From: Chaetoceros tenuissimus
Lineage: Eukaryota > Bacillariophyta > Thalassiosirophyceae > Chaetocerotales > Chaetocerotaceae
Length of the DNA: 24,000 bases
NCBI GenBank assembly: GCA_021927905.1
Contig: LC537471.1
Span: 72,001-96,000, forward strand
Direction: 5' to 3'
The number at the start of each line of letters is the position of its first letter. Positions within the stretch are counted from its first letter, which is position 1. Position numbers and translations under genes: made by a program. This document shows, in pieces, positions 8,937-17,180 of the stretch. The notes beneath the pieces are model-generated. The model did not search any database, had not been told where the DNA came from, and saw only the letters and a list, made by a program, of their open reading frames with translations.

Positions 8937-9332
8937 ATGGTACAAAAGATTGTAGATCCAAATTTTCATATTAAAACATTTAATGTGAAATGTGATACTA
9001 AGTTATCACCGATTGCAAAAACAATTTTACAAAGTTTTAAATATAAACTTTATTATTACGTAATTGATGATCTCTTCTATCTTTTAAAATCCAATCCAGA
9101 GGAACGTGATTATCTCTTACAGATATTAAATTCAAGCGCTATTTTTCTTCATAATAATTTGTATGTAAATTTTTTTGATATTTATATCTATGATATAACC
9201 ATAAATGAAATATCAAAATGCAATAGATTTGTTAATGATACTTCGGAATCATTTAAAGTTTCAAATTCTTTGACTATTAAATTAGCTTATCAAGTGAAAC
9301 CAGTTCCGAAAAAACTGGAAAGCATTTGGTAA
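8937..9332 (+). CDS. ycf88: Conserved-looking hypothetical plastid protein between rps19 and rpl22 (probably Ycf88)
   Basis: The 131-residue product has no domain that I recognise. Its ATG at 8937 has a good AAGGAA site 8 nt upstream that overlaps the rps19 stop, so it is very likely translated. It is rich in Ile, Tyr, Phe, Asn and Leu, with alternating hydrophobic stretches (KYKLYYYVIDDLFYLL; NLYVNFFDIYIYDI) but no clear membrane helix. The C-terminus is basic and ends PVPKKLESIW. My recollection is that diatom plastids carry the diatom-restricted ycf88 at this rps19-rpl22 position, which is the basis for the symbol; the sequence itself was not compared. Function is unknown. Its context suggests a role linked to ribosome or translation, but that is inference only. 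Confidence 0.6.
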   Translation: MVQKIVDPNFHIKTFNVKCDTKLSPIAKTILQSFKYKLYYYVIDDLFYLLKSNPEERDYLLQILNSSAIFLHNNLYVNFFDIYIYDITINEISKCNRFVNDTSESFKVSNSLTIKLAYQVKPVPKKLESIW

Positions 9333-9346
9333 TAATATTAAAAACA

Positions 9347-9365
9347 TCAAAACAGAATGTTTTGA
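9347..9365 (+). other. Hairpin after the rps19-rpl22 inserted ORF
   Basis: TCAAAACA (9347-9354) pairs perfectly with TGTTTTGA (9358-9365) around a GAA loop. A second small hairpin (CCAGTT 9300-9305 with AACTGG 9313-9318) lies in the end of the ORF. With no T-run after it and rpl22 continuing on the same strand, it looks more like an RNA processing or stability element than a terminator. Confidence 0.45.
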
Positions 9366-9458
9366 AGAGTTAGAGTATATTAACTTAAGCTAAATAGATT
9401 TCGAAATTATTCATAAAATTAAAAGATAAGCAAAAAGAAAAATTAAAAAAAATCGTTT

Positions 9459-9806
9459 ATGTCTAACGCTCAATCAGTAAAAGCGGTCGCAAAATATATT
9501 CGAATGTCACCTCATAAAGTTCGTCGAGTTTTAGACCAAATTCGTGGACGTTCATATCAAGAAGCACTAATGATATTAGAATTCTTACCATATGATGCAG
9601 GTGGGCCAGTTTGGCAAATTGTACATTCAGTAGCAGCAAATGCAAAAAATAATTATGATTTAGACAAAAAAAAATTAATTATTGATGAAGTTTATGCTAA
9701 CGAAGGTCCAAAATTAAAACGTATCCGACCACGTGCACAAGGTCGTGCGTTTAAAATTTTAAAACCAACGTGTCATATTACAATTGTTGTAAAAGAAGCA
9801 ACTTAA
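9459..9806 (+). CDS. rpl22: Ribosomal protein uL22
   Basis: uL22 is a 50S protein with a beta-hairpin lining the exit tunnel. The 115-residue product shows [23 protein letters not shown] near the N-terminus, the NAKNNYDLD segment, and the tunnel hairpin [15 protein letters not shown], then HITIVVKE at the end. Its length is standard. It is preceded by 126 bp of AT-rich spacer, the longest gap within the S10-type part, and its ATG follows CGTTT with no Shine-Dalgarno site. Confidence 0.97.
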   Translation: MSNAQSVKAVAKYIRMSPHKVRRVLDQIRGRSYQEALMILEFLPYDAGGPVWQIVHSVAANAKNNYDLDKKKLIIDEVYANEGPKLKRIRPRAQGRAFKILKPTCHITIVVKEAT

Positions 9807-9833
9807 GTAATTTTATAAATTCTATTTAAATTG

Positions 9834-9839
9834 AAAGGA
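9834..9839 (+). promoter_or_regulatory. Ribosome binding site of rps3
   Basis: AAAGGA lies 8 nt before the GTG at 9848. The conserved MGQKTHPLGFRLG N-terminus begins at this GTG, and no ATG alternative fits. Confidence 0.78.
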
Positions 9840-9847
9840 TTATTTCG

Positions 9848-10492
9848 GTGGGACAAAAAACACATCCATTAGGATTCCGATTAGGAATTACACAAGAGCA
9901 TAGATCTGCCTGGTATGCAAACTTTAATCAATACGCTAATTTATTAGAGGAAGATGATCAAATCCGAACTTATTTAAATAAATTAGCAAAAGCAGCTAGT
10001 ATTTCAGATATTAAAATTAACCGTAACGGTTTAGGTGATCAAATTCAATTAAATATTGAAACTGGTCGTCCTGGAGCATTAGTTGGTGAAAATGGTTTAG
10101 GTATTGAAAACCTATTAAAAAACATTAAAAAACTTCTACCAAACAACCGTCAAATTACTATTAACATTATTGAAGTTGAAAAAGTTAATTTAAACGCTTC
10201 ATTAATTGGTGATTTAGTTGTTAAACAATTAGAAGATCGAGTAGCTTTCCGACGAGCAATTCGTGAAGCACTTCAAGCCGCACATGAAGATAATGTAAGT
10301 GGTATCAAAATTCAAGTTTCGGGCCGATTAAATGGTGCGGAAATTGCACGAAGCGAGTGGATTCGAGAAGGTCGAGTTCCATTACAAACTTTACGTGCTG
10401 ATATTGATTATTGCGCTAAAGAAGCGAATACAATTTATGGCGTATTAGGTGTGAAAGTTTGGCTATTCAAAAATGAAATTTTAGCTAAATAG
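9848..10492 (+). CDS. rps3: Ribosomal protein uS3
   Basis: uS3 lies at the mRNA entry site of the 30S subunit and contributes to mRNA unwinding. The 214-residue product has N-terminal GQKTHPLGFRLGI, a KH-type RNA-binding domain (GRPGALVGENGLGIENL in the middle), and the C-terminal IKIQVSGRLNGAEIAR and Y-G-V-LGVKVW motifs. The length is near that of bacterial and red-lineage plastid proteins. It starts at GTG with an AAAGGA site. It lies between rpl22 and rpl16, 41 and 36 bp away. Confidence 0.97.
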   Translation: MGQKTHPLGFRLGITQEHRSAWYANFNQYANLLEEDDQIRTYLNKLAKAASISDIKINRNGLGDQIQLNIETGRPGALVGENGLGIENLLKNIKKLLPNNRQITINIIEVEKVNLNASLIGDLVVKQLEDRVAFRRAIREALQAAHEDNVSGIKIQVSGRLNGAEIARSEWIREGRVPLQTLRADIDYCAKEANTIYGVLGVKVWLFKNEILAK

Positions 10493-10528
10493 ACATATAA
10501 AATATATCTTTTATAAATTTAATTTATT

Positions 10529-10945
10529 ATGTTAAGTCCAAAAAGAACAAAATATAGAAAATATCATCGTGGTCGTATGCGTGGAAAAGCAACACGAGGA
10601 AATGAAGTTTCATTTGGTGAATACGGTTTACAGGCTTTAGAGCCAACATGGATTACATCACGTCAAATTGAGGCTGCACGTCGTACAATTACTCGTTACA
10701 CAAAACGTGGTGCATCATTATGGATTCGTATTTTTCCAGATAAAACCGTTACTGCACGAGCAGCTGAATCACGAATGGGTTCAGGTAAGGGTGCCGTAGA
10801 TTATTGGGTAGCAACTGTTAAACCCGGAACAATCTTATTTGAGATTGCTTCAGTTCCAGAAGAAGTTGCTCGAGGCGCTTTTAATTTAGCTGCATATAAA
10901 TTGCCAATAAAAACAAAATTTATTATTAGAACAAATATCGACTAA
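10529..10945 (+). CDS. rpl16: Ribosomal protein uL16
   Basis: uL16 organises the A-site tRNA pocket of the 50S subunit. The 138-residue product has the canonical [21 protein letters not shown] start, the [28 protein letters not shown] region (a conserved loop near residues 65-92) and the typical [20 protein letters not shown] end. No intron splits the first codons, unlike land-plant rpl16. rpl29 starts only 3 nt after its stop. Confidence 0.97.
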   Translation: MLSPKRTKYRKYHRGRMRGKATRGNEVSFGEYGLQALEPTWITSRQIEAARRTITRYTKRGASLWIRIFPDKTVTARAAESRMGSGKGAVDYWVATVKPGTILFEIASVPEEVARGAFNLAAYKLPIKTKFIIRTNID

Positions 10946-10948
10946 CCT

Positions 10949-11215
10949 ATGAGTTTACCTCAATTTAATGATATTAAAGAACTTTCAAACACTGAAATTT
11001 CTGATGCGATTCTGAAAACAGAAAAAGAATTATTCAATTTAAAATTCAAAAAAGCTACTCGACAACCTTTTAAGTCACATGAAATTAAATTTGCTAAACG
11101 TCAATTAGCACAGTTAAAAACAATTTTAACTATGCGTTTAGACGCATTAGAGCAATCAGATAACAATGGGGTTGCTAATTTAATTCAAAAACAAAATTTA
11201 ACTGGAAGTTTTTAA
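10949..11215 (+). CDS. rpl29: Ribosomal protein uL29
   Basis: This small helical 50S protein sits at the tunnel exit next to uL23. The 88-residue product shows the family pattern of an N-terminal helix (DIKELSNTEISDAIL) and LKFKKATRQPFKSHEIKFAKRQLAQLKTIL. A C-terminal extension of about 20 residues (ALEQSDNNGVANLIQ onward) goes beyond the roughly 65-residue bacterial form. The 3-nt gap to rpl16 suggests coupled translation. There is no Shine-Dalgarno site. Confidence 0.92.
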   Translation: MSLPQFNDIKELSNTEISDAILKTEKELFNLKFKKATRQPFKSHEIKFAKRQLAQLKTILTMRLDALEQSDNNGVANLIQKQNLTGSF

Positions 11216-11246
11216 ATAAAGCTAAACAAATATAAAAGGAGTTTTA

Positions 11247-11501
11247 ATGCCAGTAAAAGAAAAAGTTGGAATTGTTGTTAGTAATAAAATGGATAAAACT
11301 ATTGTTGTACAAGTGGAAAGTCGTTTCCCGCATCAAATTTATGCAAAAACAATGGTAAAAACAAAAAGATACTTAGCTCATGATGAAACAGAGCAATCTA
11401 ATATTGGAGACGAAGTTTTAGTTCAAGAAACTCGTCCGTTAAGTAAAAGAAAACGTTGGACATTAACCAAGATTCTTTCAAAATCATCGTTAATTAATTA
11501 A
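11247..11501 (+). CDS. rps17: Ribosomal protein uS17
   Basis: uS17 is a primary 16S rRNA-binding protein of the 30S body with an OB fold. The 84-residue product has [21 protein letters not shown] at the start, then a [10 protein letters not shown] segment and the [13 protein letters not shown] signature. It starts with ATG preceded by AAGGAG at 11236-11241, one of the few ATG starts here with a clear site. rpl14 follows by 12 bp. Confidence 0.96.
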   Translation: MPVKEKVGIVVSNKMDKTIVVQVESRFPHQIYAKTMVKTKRYLAHDETEQSNIGDEVLVQETRPLSKRKRWTLTKILSKSSLIN

Positions 11502-11513
11502 AATTAAATTTTT

Positions 11514-11879
11514 ATGATCTATCCACAAACTATGTTAACAGTGGCCGATAATACCGGTGCTCGAAAAATTATGTGTATTCGAGTTTTAGGTGGAAATCGA
11601 AAATATGCAAAGATTGGTGATACAATTATTGGTGTAGTTAAAGAAGCTATTCCAAATATGCCTATTAAACGATCTGATATTGTAAGAGCTATTGTTGTAC
11701 GAACTTCTAAGTCTATTCGTCGTCAAGATGGTATGTATATTCGTTTTGATGATAATGCAGCAGTTATTGTTAATTTAGATAACAATCCTCGTGGTACACG
11801 AGTTTTCGGACCTGTTGCACGTGAAATCCGTGATAAAAATTTCTCGAAAATTGTTTCATTAGCACCGGAGGTTTTATAA
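11514..11879 (+). CDS. rpl14: Ribosomal protein uL14
   Basis: uL14 is a 50S interface protein that contacts 16S rRNA helix 14. The 121-residue product is nearly invariant in family terms: [27 protein letters not shown], then [21 protein letters not shown], and [14 protein letters not shown], ending [10 protein letters not shown]. Its stop TAA is immediately followed by the rpl24 ATG, and the rpl24 ribosome binding site lies in its last codons. The ATG follows ATTTTT with no Shine-Dalgarno site. Confidence 0.98.
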   Translation: MIYPQTMLTVADNTGARKIMCIRVLGGNRKYAKIGDTIIGVVKEAIPNMPIKRSDIVRAIVVRTSKSIRRQDGMYIRFDDNAAVIVNLDNNPRGTRVFGPVAREIRDKNFSKIVSLAPEVL

Positions 11880-12125
11880 ATGGTAAAACGACAAAAAATG
11901 CATATTAAACTCGGTGATAATGTAAAAGTAATCTCAGGGTTTGATAAAAACAAAACAGGCGAAGTAATTAAAATTTACCGTAATACGGGAAAAATTCTTG
12001 TAAAAGGAATTAATTATAAATTTAAACATATTAAGCCTAATACAGATAATGAAGTAGGTGAAATCAAACAAATTGAAGCTCCTATTCATCATTCAAATGT
12101 AAAATTAAATGTAACAGAGTCTTAA
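11880..12125 (+). CDS. rpl24: Ribosomal protein uL24
   Basis: uL24 is an assembly-initiator 50S protein with a KOW motif. The 81-residue product shows [23 protein letters not shown] followed by [15 protein letters not shown] and ends with [17 protein letters not shown]. The ATG at 11880 directly abuts the rpl14 stop (TAAATG), and GGAGG at 11867-11871 lies 8 nt upstream. An internal ATG at residue 7 would also give a canonical N-terminus, but the site placement favours 11880. The protein is shorter than the E. coli one (104). Confidence 0.95.
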   Translation: MVKRQKMHIKLGDNVKVISGFDKNKTGEVIKIYRNTGKILVKGINYKFKHIKPNTDNEVGEIKQIEAPIHHSNVKLNVTES

Positions 12126-12129
12126 AAAT

Positions 12130-12846
12130 ATGCGTAATCCAAATTCATTAGAAGAAGTCGCTGAAATCCATAATTTACTTACAGATATTAAAAAAGAATA
12201 TACTGAAGGAATTCGAGGTGTTTTAAGAAAGAATAATCCTGATCTTTTTAGAAATGTTCACACAATTCCAAAATTAGAAAAAATTCAAATCAATCGAGGT
12301 TTAGGATTAGCAGCACAAAACACGAATATCTTGAAAAAAAGTATTCAAGAATTTACAGCAATCACGGGTCAAAAACCATTAATTACAAGAGCGAAAAAAG
12401 CAATTGCAGGCTTTAAAATTCGTGAAGAAATGGAACTAGGTTTAACAGTAACCTTACGTGGTGAAAAAATGTATGCTTTCTTAACAAAGCTTATCTTCTT
12501 TACATTTGCTCAAATCAGAGATTTCCGTGGTTTATCAGTTCGAAGTTTTGATAAAGCTGGTAACTATACACTAGGTTTAAAAGAGCAATTAATTTTCCCA
12601 GAAATTGATTATGAAGATGTTGATCAAACTCAAGGTTTTAGTATTACATTAGTTTTTTCATCTTCAAATCCAAAAACTCGTTCACGTACTTTTGACCGAG
12701 TACTAAACGGAATGATTCTTTTAAAATTCTTACGATTCCCACTAAATGATTGTGGATATTATGAAAAATATGCTTCTTTAGCAGAAGTGAATCAAGCGTG
12801 GGATAAAAAGAAACATTTACGTCGTAAACGCTGGTCTCAAGAATAA
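12130..12846 (+). CDS. rpl5: Ribosomal protein uL5, extended form
   Basis: uL5 binds 5S rRNA and contacts P-site tRNA in the central protuberance. The core is clear: [51 protein letters not shown], then DFRGLS and the [15 protein letters not shown] motif. At 238 residues it is about 55-60 longer than bacterial L5. Extra residues are an N-terminal acidic segment (about 20) and a C-terminal tail of about 35-40 residues ending in a strongly basic RRKRWSQE. The tail is in frame with clean coding sequence, so it is not a read-through artefact. The gene begins 4 nt after rpl24. In bacteria rps14 follows; here rps8 does. Confidence 0.95.
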   Translation: MRNPNSLEEVAEIHNLLTDIKKEYTEGIRGVLRKNNPDLFRNVHTIPKLEKIQINRGLGLAAQNTNILKKSIQEFTAITGQKPLITRAKKAIAGFKIREEMELGLTVTLRGEKMYAFLTKLIFFTFAQIRDFRGLSVRSFDKAGNYTLGLKEQLIFPEIDYEDVDQTQGFSITLVFSSSNPKTRSRTFDRVLNGMILLKFLRFPLNDCGYYEKYASLAEVNQAWDKKKHLRRKRWSQE

Positions 12847-12863
12847 CAAACACTTGAAAAAAT

Positions 12864-12869
12864 AAGGAG
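12864..12869 (+). promoter_or_regulatory. Ribosome binding site of rps8
   Basis: AAGGAG lies 6 nt before the GTG at 12876 and supports that start. The next in-frame ATG, in DMLTRIRN, would remove part of the conserved N-terminus. Confidence 0.8.
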
Positions 12870-12875
12870 AGAACT

Positions 12876-13274
12876 GTGGTAACAGATACAATTTCGGATA
12901 TGCTAACGCGTATTAGAAATGCAAATATGGTTAAACATCAAATTGTACAAGTTCCAAGTACAAAAATGTCAAAAGCCATTGCAACGATTTTAAAAGAAGA
13001 AGGTTTCATTGAAAACTTTGAAGTGTACAATGAAACTCCATATGCATACTTATTAATTTCTTTAAAATATAAAGGAAGATTACGTGAGCCAGTTATTGCT
13101 AACCTTGAACGTGTAAGTAAACCAGGTTTACGAGTTTATGCTAATTCAAAAGAACTACCAAAAGTATTAGATGACTTAGGCATTGCAATTATGTCAACAC
13201 CAAAAGGTGTTATGACAAATTTCAAAGCTAAAGAAGTTGGTGTTGGTGGTGAAGTTTTATGTTATATTTGGTAA
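12876..13274 (+). CDS. rps8: Ribosomal protein uS8
   Basis: uS8 is a primary binder of central-domain 16S rRNA. The 132-residue product has [14 protein letters not shown] at the start and the conserved C-terminal motif [19 protein letters not shown] followed by GGEVLCYIW. In E. coli S8 is the spc operon repressor; whether that holds here is unknown. It starts with GTG after AAGGAG. rpl6 begins 17 bp downstream. Confidence 0.97.
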   Translation: MVTDTISDMLTRIRNANMVKHQIVQVPSTKMSKAIATILKEEGFIENFEVYNETPYAYLLISLKYKGRLREPVIANLERVSKPGLRVYANSKELPKVLDDLGIAIMSTPKGVMTNFKAKEVGVGGEVLCYIW

Positions 13275-13291
13275 TCGGAGTAATTAAAAAA

Positions 13292-13828
13292 ATGTCACGT
13301 ATCGGAAAATTACCAATTAGTATACCATCAGGTGTTGATGTTACTTGTAATGGATTAGATGTTACAGTAAAAGGAAAATTTGGTACATTACAAAACCAAC
13401 TTCCAGATTCATTAAGTATTGAACATAGTGATGGTAGCTTAATTGTGAGTCTACAAAATCAAACACGTCAAGCTCGTGCTTTACATGGTTTATATCGTAC
13501 ATTAATTAATAACATGATTATTGGTGTATCAGAACAATTCCAATTAAATTTAACATTGAAAGGTGTTGGTTATCGAGCAGCTGTTCAAGGTAAATCAATT
13601 GTATTAAATTTAGGTTACAGCCATCCTGTTGAAATGGAAATTCCTGAAGGAATTTCAATTGAAGTAACAAAAAATGTAGATATTAACATTAAATGTTGTG
13701 ATAAAGAACAATTAGGTTTATTTGCAGCACAAATTCGTGCTTGGCGTCCGCCAGAACCGTATAAAGGTAAAGGTATTATTTATGAGGGAGAAATTGTAAA
13801 ACGTAAAGCTGGTAAATCTGGTAAATAA
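13292..13828 (+). CDS. rpl6: Ribosomal protein uL6
   Basis: uL6 lies near the factor-binding stalk base of the 50S subunit. The 178-residue product has [36 protein letters not shown] and the C-terminal signature [20 protein letters not shown] chose the ATG at 13292, which has GGAG at 13277-13280 and gives the canonical N-terminus. An upstream in-frame ATG at 13259 would overlap rps8 and add 11 non-conserved residues. rpl18 follows after 58 bp. Confidence 0.97.
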   Translation: MSRIGKLPISIPSGVDVTCNGLDVTVKGKFGTLQNQLPDSLSIEHSDGSLIVSLQNQTRQARALHGLYRTLINNMIIGVSEQFQLNLTLKGVGYRAAVQGKSIVLNLGYSHPVEMEIPEGISIEVTKNVDINIKCCDKEQLGLFAAQIRAWRPPEPYKGKGIIYEGEIVKRKAGKSGK

Positions 13829-13886
13829 AAAGCGTTTTTATCTTACACATATTTTAAAACAATTAACTTTAACATTAAATTCATTT

Positions 13887-14294
13887 ATGAAATTATCAAA
13901 ACGAGTTTTATTAAAACTCAAAAATAAAAATAAAAAGTTAAAACCTCAAAAATTTAAACGTTTAAAACGTGAAAGTTTACGAGGTTTAGTAAAAGGAACA
14001 CAAGAGCGCCCACGTTTATCTGTTTATCGATCAAATGAAAATATTTACGCTCAAATTATTGACGATAGTACATCAAAAACTCTTGTTTCTTGTTCAACTT
14101 TAGATCGTGATATTTTACTTGAAAGTAAAAATGGCCGAACATGTGAAGCTTCACACTTGATGGGTCAAAAGTTAGCTGCGCTTAGTTTAAAAAAGAACAT
14201 TACAAAAATTGTATTTGATCGAGGCCCGTATCTTTACCACGGACGAATTAAAGCATTAGCTGATGGTGCCCGAGCAGGTGGTCTTCAATTTTAA
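13887..14294 (+). CDS. rpl18: Ribosomal protein uL18
   Basis: uL18 binds 5S rRNA together with uL5. The 135-residue product has a very lysine-rich N-terminus ([20 protein letters not shown]), then [20 protein letters not shown] and the C-terminal motif [20 protein letters not shown]. The basic N-terminal stretch is longer than in E. coli L18 (117 residues). The ATG follows CATTT without a Shine-Dalgarno site. A start further in is possible but none has a better site. Confidence 0.95.
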   Translation: MKLSKRVLLKLKNKNKKLKPQKFKRLKRESLRGLVKGTQERPRLSVYRSNENIYAQIIDDSTSKTLVSCSTLDRDILLESKNGRTCEASHLMGQKLAALSLKKNITKIVFDRGPYLYHGRIKALADGARAGGLQF

Positions 14295-14321
14295 TAACCA
14301 ATCTGAAAATTAATAAATTTT

Positions 14322-14858
14322 ATGAGTACCGATTTAAAACAAGTTAATAAGTTTAAAAAAAATACACGACGAGTTGACAATAGAAACGAACCAAAATTTG
14401 TGGAACGTTTAATCAAAATTAGCCGTGTATCAAAAGTAACAAAAGGTGGAAAGAAACTAAGTTTCCGAGCAATTGTTGTTATTGGTGATGAAAATGGTCA
14501 AGTAGGAGTTGGTGTAGCAAAAGCAGATGACGTTGTGAACGCTTTTAAAAAAGCAAAAACAGATGGTCGTAAACACTTAATCAAGATTCCAATTACAAAA
14601 TCATTAAGTATTCCTCATCGTGTTGCAGGTAATTTTGGTGCCTGTAAAATTATCATGCGTCCATCAATTGAAGGTTCTGGTGTAATTGCTGGTGGTTCTG
14701 TTCGAACAGTATTAGAAGTTGCTGGTATTAAAAATGTGATTGCCAAACAATTAGGATCTGATAATTTATTAAATAATGCACGCGCTTCTATTTGTGCCTT
14801 ATCAAATTTAACAACAAAATCACAAGTAGCAAAAAAACGTGACCTTAATGTAAATTAA
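14322..14858 (+). CDS. rps5: Ribosomal protein uS5
   Basis: uS5 shapes the mRNA entry channel and decoding fidelity in the 30S subunit. The 178-residue product has the double-stranded-RNA-binding-like N-terminal domain (VERLIKISRVSKVTKGGKK, then FRAIVVIGDENGQVGVGVAKA) and the C-terminal block IIMRPSIEGSGVIAGGSVR with EVAGIKNV. The length is standard. In bacteria rpmD and rplO separate it from secY; both are absent here and secY follows after 37 bp. The ATG follows ATTTT without a Shine-Dalgarno site. Confidence 0.97.
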   Translation: MSTDLKQVNKFKKNTRRVDNRNEPKFVERLIKISRVSKVTKGGKKLSFRAIVVIGDENGQVGVGVAKADDVVNAFKKAKTDGRKHLIKIPITKSLSIPHRVAGNFGACKIIMRPSIEGSGVIAGGSVRTVLEVAGIKNVIAKQLGSDNLLNNARASICALSNLTTKSQVAKKRDLNVN

Positions 14859-14895
14859 GATTACCTACTTAATATTAATACTTAAATATTAAAGT

Positions 14896-16161
14896 ATGAT
14901 TAAACAAACTAATGATAAAAATATTCTTTTAAATCGTCTGCTATTAAGTTTAGGAATATTAGTTTTTATTCGAATTGGAACTTTTTTACCAGTTCCAGGA
15001 ATAAACCATAATCATTTAGCTTTTTATCTTGAACGTCATTCAATGACAAAAAGTTTAGTAAGTACGTTTGCAGGAAACGAAACTTTCGTAATTGGAATCT
15101 TTACTCTAAATATATTTCCTTATATTAATGCTTCAATTTTGATGCAATTATTACTAAGTATTTTTCCAAGCCTTTCAAAATTACAAAAAGAAGGTGGAGG
15201 AGAAGGTCGTCGAACAATTACAAAATTGACTCGAGTAATTACACTTGGTTGGGCATTAATTCAAAGTTTTAGTATTGCTTTTTATTTAAAAAAAGCTTTA
15301 TTTGATTGGGATATTTATTTAGCGGGACAAATCGTTCTTTGGTTAACAACTGGAGCCATGATTGTATTATGGTTAAGTGAAATTATTACTGAATATGGTC
15401 TTGGTAACGGAGCATCATTATTAATCTATACTAATATTGTTTCGAATTTACCAAATTTTGGGAAAAACTTATTCGTAAAAGCAAGTGAAAACATCTCAGT
15501 TTTTTCTTGGGGTTTGATTGCTCTGTTACTTTTTATTGCAATTTATGGAATTGTTTTGTTACAGGAAGGTACAAGAGTAGTTCCTTTAATATCGTCAAAA
15601 CAGTTAACTAAAACAAGTGATTCTTTCTCAACATCTTCAATAGTTGAAAATAATTATATTCCGTTGCGATTTAATCAAGCAGGTGTAATGCCGATTATTT
15701 TAACGACGGCAGTTCTAGTTATTCCTAATTATATAAGTAATATGGGGTTATTACCATTTTTAACCCTACCTGCGTTTCTTCAATCATCAAAAATTCTTTA
15801 CTGGATTAGTTACTTTACTCTAATACTTTTGTTTAGTTCATTCTACTCAACAATTGTATTAAATCCTAAAGATATTTCGAATGACTTACAAAAAATGGCT
15901 GTTTCAATTCCAGGAATACGACCAGGAGTTGAAACAACTTTTTATTTAAAAAAAGTAATGCAACGTGTAACATATTTGGGCGCAATTATGTTATCAATTC
16001 TTGCTACGTTACCAAATTTAATTGAAACTATAGTTCCAGGATCAAGTTTTAATGGTTTAGGAACTACATCATTATTAATTTTAGTTGGGGTAATCCTTGA
16101 ATTATCAAGAGAAATTCGAAGTATTATTCTATCAAATATTTATAATGATATGTTTGATTAA
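14896..16161 (+). CDS. secY: Protein translocase subunit SecY (thylakoid)
   Basis: SecY is the channel of the thylakoid Sec translocon, taking proteins from the stroma into or across the thylakoid membrane. The 421-residue product is strongly hydrophobic and is consistent with ten membrane helices. Visible motifs are [14 protein letters not shown]-like ([14 protein letters not shown]) in the first helix region, [42 protein letters not shown], and [14 protein letters not shown] followed by the ISIPGIRPG-like [11 protein letters not shown] near the C-terminal half. It sits between rps5 and rpl36, the ancestral spc position, without adk, map or infA. There is no clear Shine-Dalgarno site. Confidence 0.97.
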   Translation: MIKQTNDKNILLNRLLLSLGILVFIRIGTFLPVPGINHNHLAFYLERHSMTKSLVSTFAGNETFVIGIFTLNIFPYINASILMQLLLSIFPSLSKLQKEGGGEGRRTITKLTRVITLGWALIQSFSIAFYLKKALFDWDIYLAGQIVLWLTTGAMIVLWLSEIITEYGLGNGASLLIYTNIVSNLPNFGKNLFVKASENISVFSWGLIALLLFIAIYGIVLLQEGTRVVPLISSKQLTKTSDSFSTSSIVENNYIPLRFNQAGVMPIILTTAVLVIPNYISNMGLLPFLTLPAFLQSSKILYWISYFTLILLFSSFYSTIVLNPKDISNDLQKMAVSIPGIRPGVETTFYLKKVMQRVTYLGAIMLSILATLPNLIETIVPGSSFNGLGTTSLLILVGVILELSREIRSIILSNIYNDMFD

Positions 16162-16196
16162 ATTCTGTAAAAAAAATAATTATTATAAAAATTAAA

Positions 16197-16310
16197 ATGA
16201 AAGTTCGTCCTTCAGTAAAAAAGATGTGTGATAAATGTCGTGTAATTAAACGACATGGAAAAATTATGGTAATTTGTGAAAATCCAAAACACAAACAACG
16301 TCAAGGTTAA
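16197..16310 (+). CDS. rpl36: Ribosomal protein bL36
   Basis: This short gene encodes 37 residues: [20 protein letters not shown], then a C-terminal half ending in KHKQRQG. bL36 is a zinc-ribbon protein of the 50S subunit. The ligand pattern CxxC is present (C11, C14), with C27 and H32 completing the family C-C-C-H set. The length and the position between secY and rps13 are canonical. The ATG follows an AT-rich stretch with no Shine-Dalgarno site. Confidence 0.97.
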   Translation: MKVRPSVKKMCDKCRVIKRHGKIMVICENPKHKQRQG

Positions 16311-16317
16311 TAATTTT

Positions 16318-16323
16318 AAGGAG
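16318..16323 (+). promoter_or_regulatory. Ribosome binding site of rps13
   Basis: AAGGAG lies 8 nt before the GTG at 16332. The conserved VRLVGVDLP N-terminus begins at this GTG. Confidence 0.8.
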
Positions 16324-16331
16324 TTAACAAA

Positions 16332-16703
16332 GTGGTAAGATTAGTAGGTGTAGATTTACCAAGAAATAAAAGAATTGCATATGCATTAACTTATATTCAT
16401 GGTATTGGTATAAATACGGCAAAACAAATTATTGAATCAGCAAATATTAGTCCAGAAACTCGAACAAATGATTTAACAACTGAGGAAACTGTACAATTAC
16501 GGAAAGTATTAGAACAAAGTGATCTAATTCTAGAAGGTGATTTACGACGTTTCAATGGCTTAAATATTAAACGATTAAATGAAATTAATTGTCATCGAGG
16601 AAAAAGACATCGAAATAGTTTACCTGTTCGTGGTCAACGTACGAGAACAAACGCTCGATCACGTCGAGGTGCTAAGAAAACAGTAACAGGAAAGAAAAAA
16701 TAA
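16332..16703 (+). CDS. rps13: Ribosomal protein uS13
   Basis: uS13 sits at the top of the 30S head, contacts the P-site tRNA and forms bridges to the 50S subunit. The 123-residue product has RLVGVDLPRNKRIAYALTYI, then a helix-hairpin-helix segment HGIGINTAKQI, and the basic C-terminus RHRNSLPVRGQRTRTNARSR ending in a lysine-rich tail. It starts with GTG and a strong site. It opens the alpha-type part of the cluster; rps4, present here in many bacteria, is absent from this position. Confidence 0.97.
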   Translation: MVRLVGVDLPRNKRIAYALTYIHGIGINTAKQIIESANISPETRTNDLTTEETVQLRKVLEQSDLILEGDLRRFNGLNIKRLNEINCHRGKRHRNSLPVRGQRTRTNARSRRGAKKTVTGKKK

Positions 16704-16748
16704 TTTCCTTTTTTAAGAAAGTTATCATAATTTAAAATTTTACTTAAT

Positions 16749-17141
16749 ATGGCACAAAAAATTCGTAAAACAGCCTTTAAAAAAGATAAAAACAATTTAG
16801 TGACTGGTGTGGTTCATATTCAATCAACCTTTAATAACACAATTGTAACAATTACAAATTTAGCTGGTGATACAATTTCGTGGGCTTCGGCTGGAAGTTC
16901 AGGATTTAAAGGTGCACGAAAAGGAACACCATTTGCCGCTCAAACAGCTGCAGAAAAAGCTGCATTAGAAGCTCTTGGAACTGGCATGAAGAATGTTGAA
17001 ATTCTAATTAAAGGCCAAGGTTCAGGTCGTGAAACTGCAATTCGAGCAATTGAAGGTGCAGGCTTTGATATTCTTTCAATTCACGATATTACTCCAGTTC
17101 CTCATAACGGGTGTCGACCGCCAAAACGTCGAAGAGTTTAA
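16749..17141 (+). CDS. rps11: Ribosomal protein uS11
   Basis: uS11 lies on the 30S platform near the E site. The 130-residue product shows [37 protein letters not shown], and the invariant C-terminal [17 protein letters not shown]. Length and order (rps13-rps11-rpoA) are ancestral. The start lacks a Shine-Dalgarno site. rpoA follows after 39 bp. Confidence 0.98.
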   Translation: MAQKIRKTAFKKDKNNLVTGVVHIQSTFNNTIVTITNLAGDTISWASAGSSGFKGARKGTPFAAQTAAEKAALEALGTGMKNVEILIKGQGSGRETAIRAIEGAGFDILSIHDITPVPHNGCRPPKRRRV

Positions 17142-17180
17142 AAATTTATATTTCTAAGAATCCTCGAATGAGTTTAAACT

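Noticed and set aside
13259-13294. Upstream start giving a 189-residue uL6
   Set aside because: It overlaps the rps8 end, lacks a ribosome binding site and adds residues not seen in the family; GGAG supports 13292.
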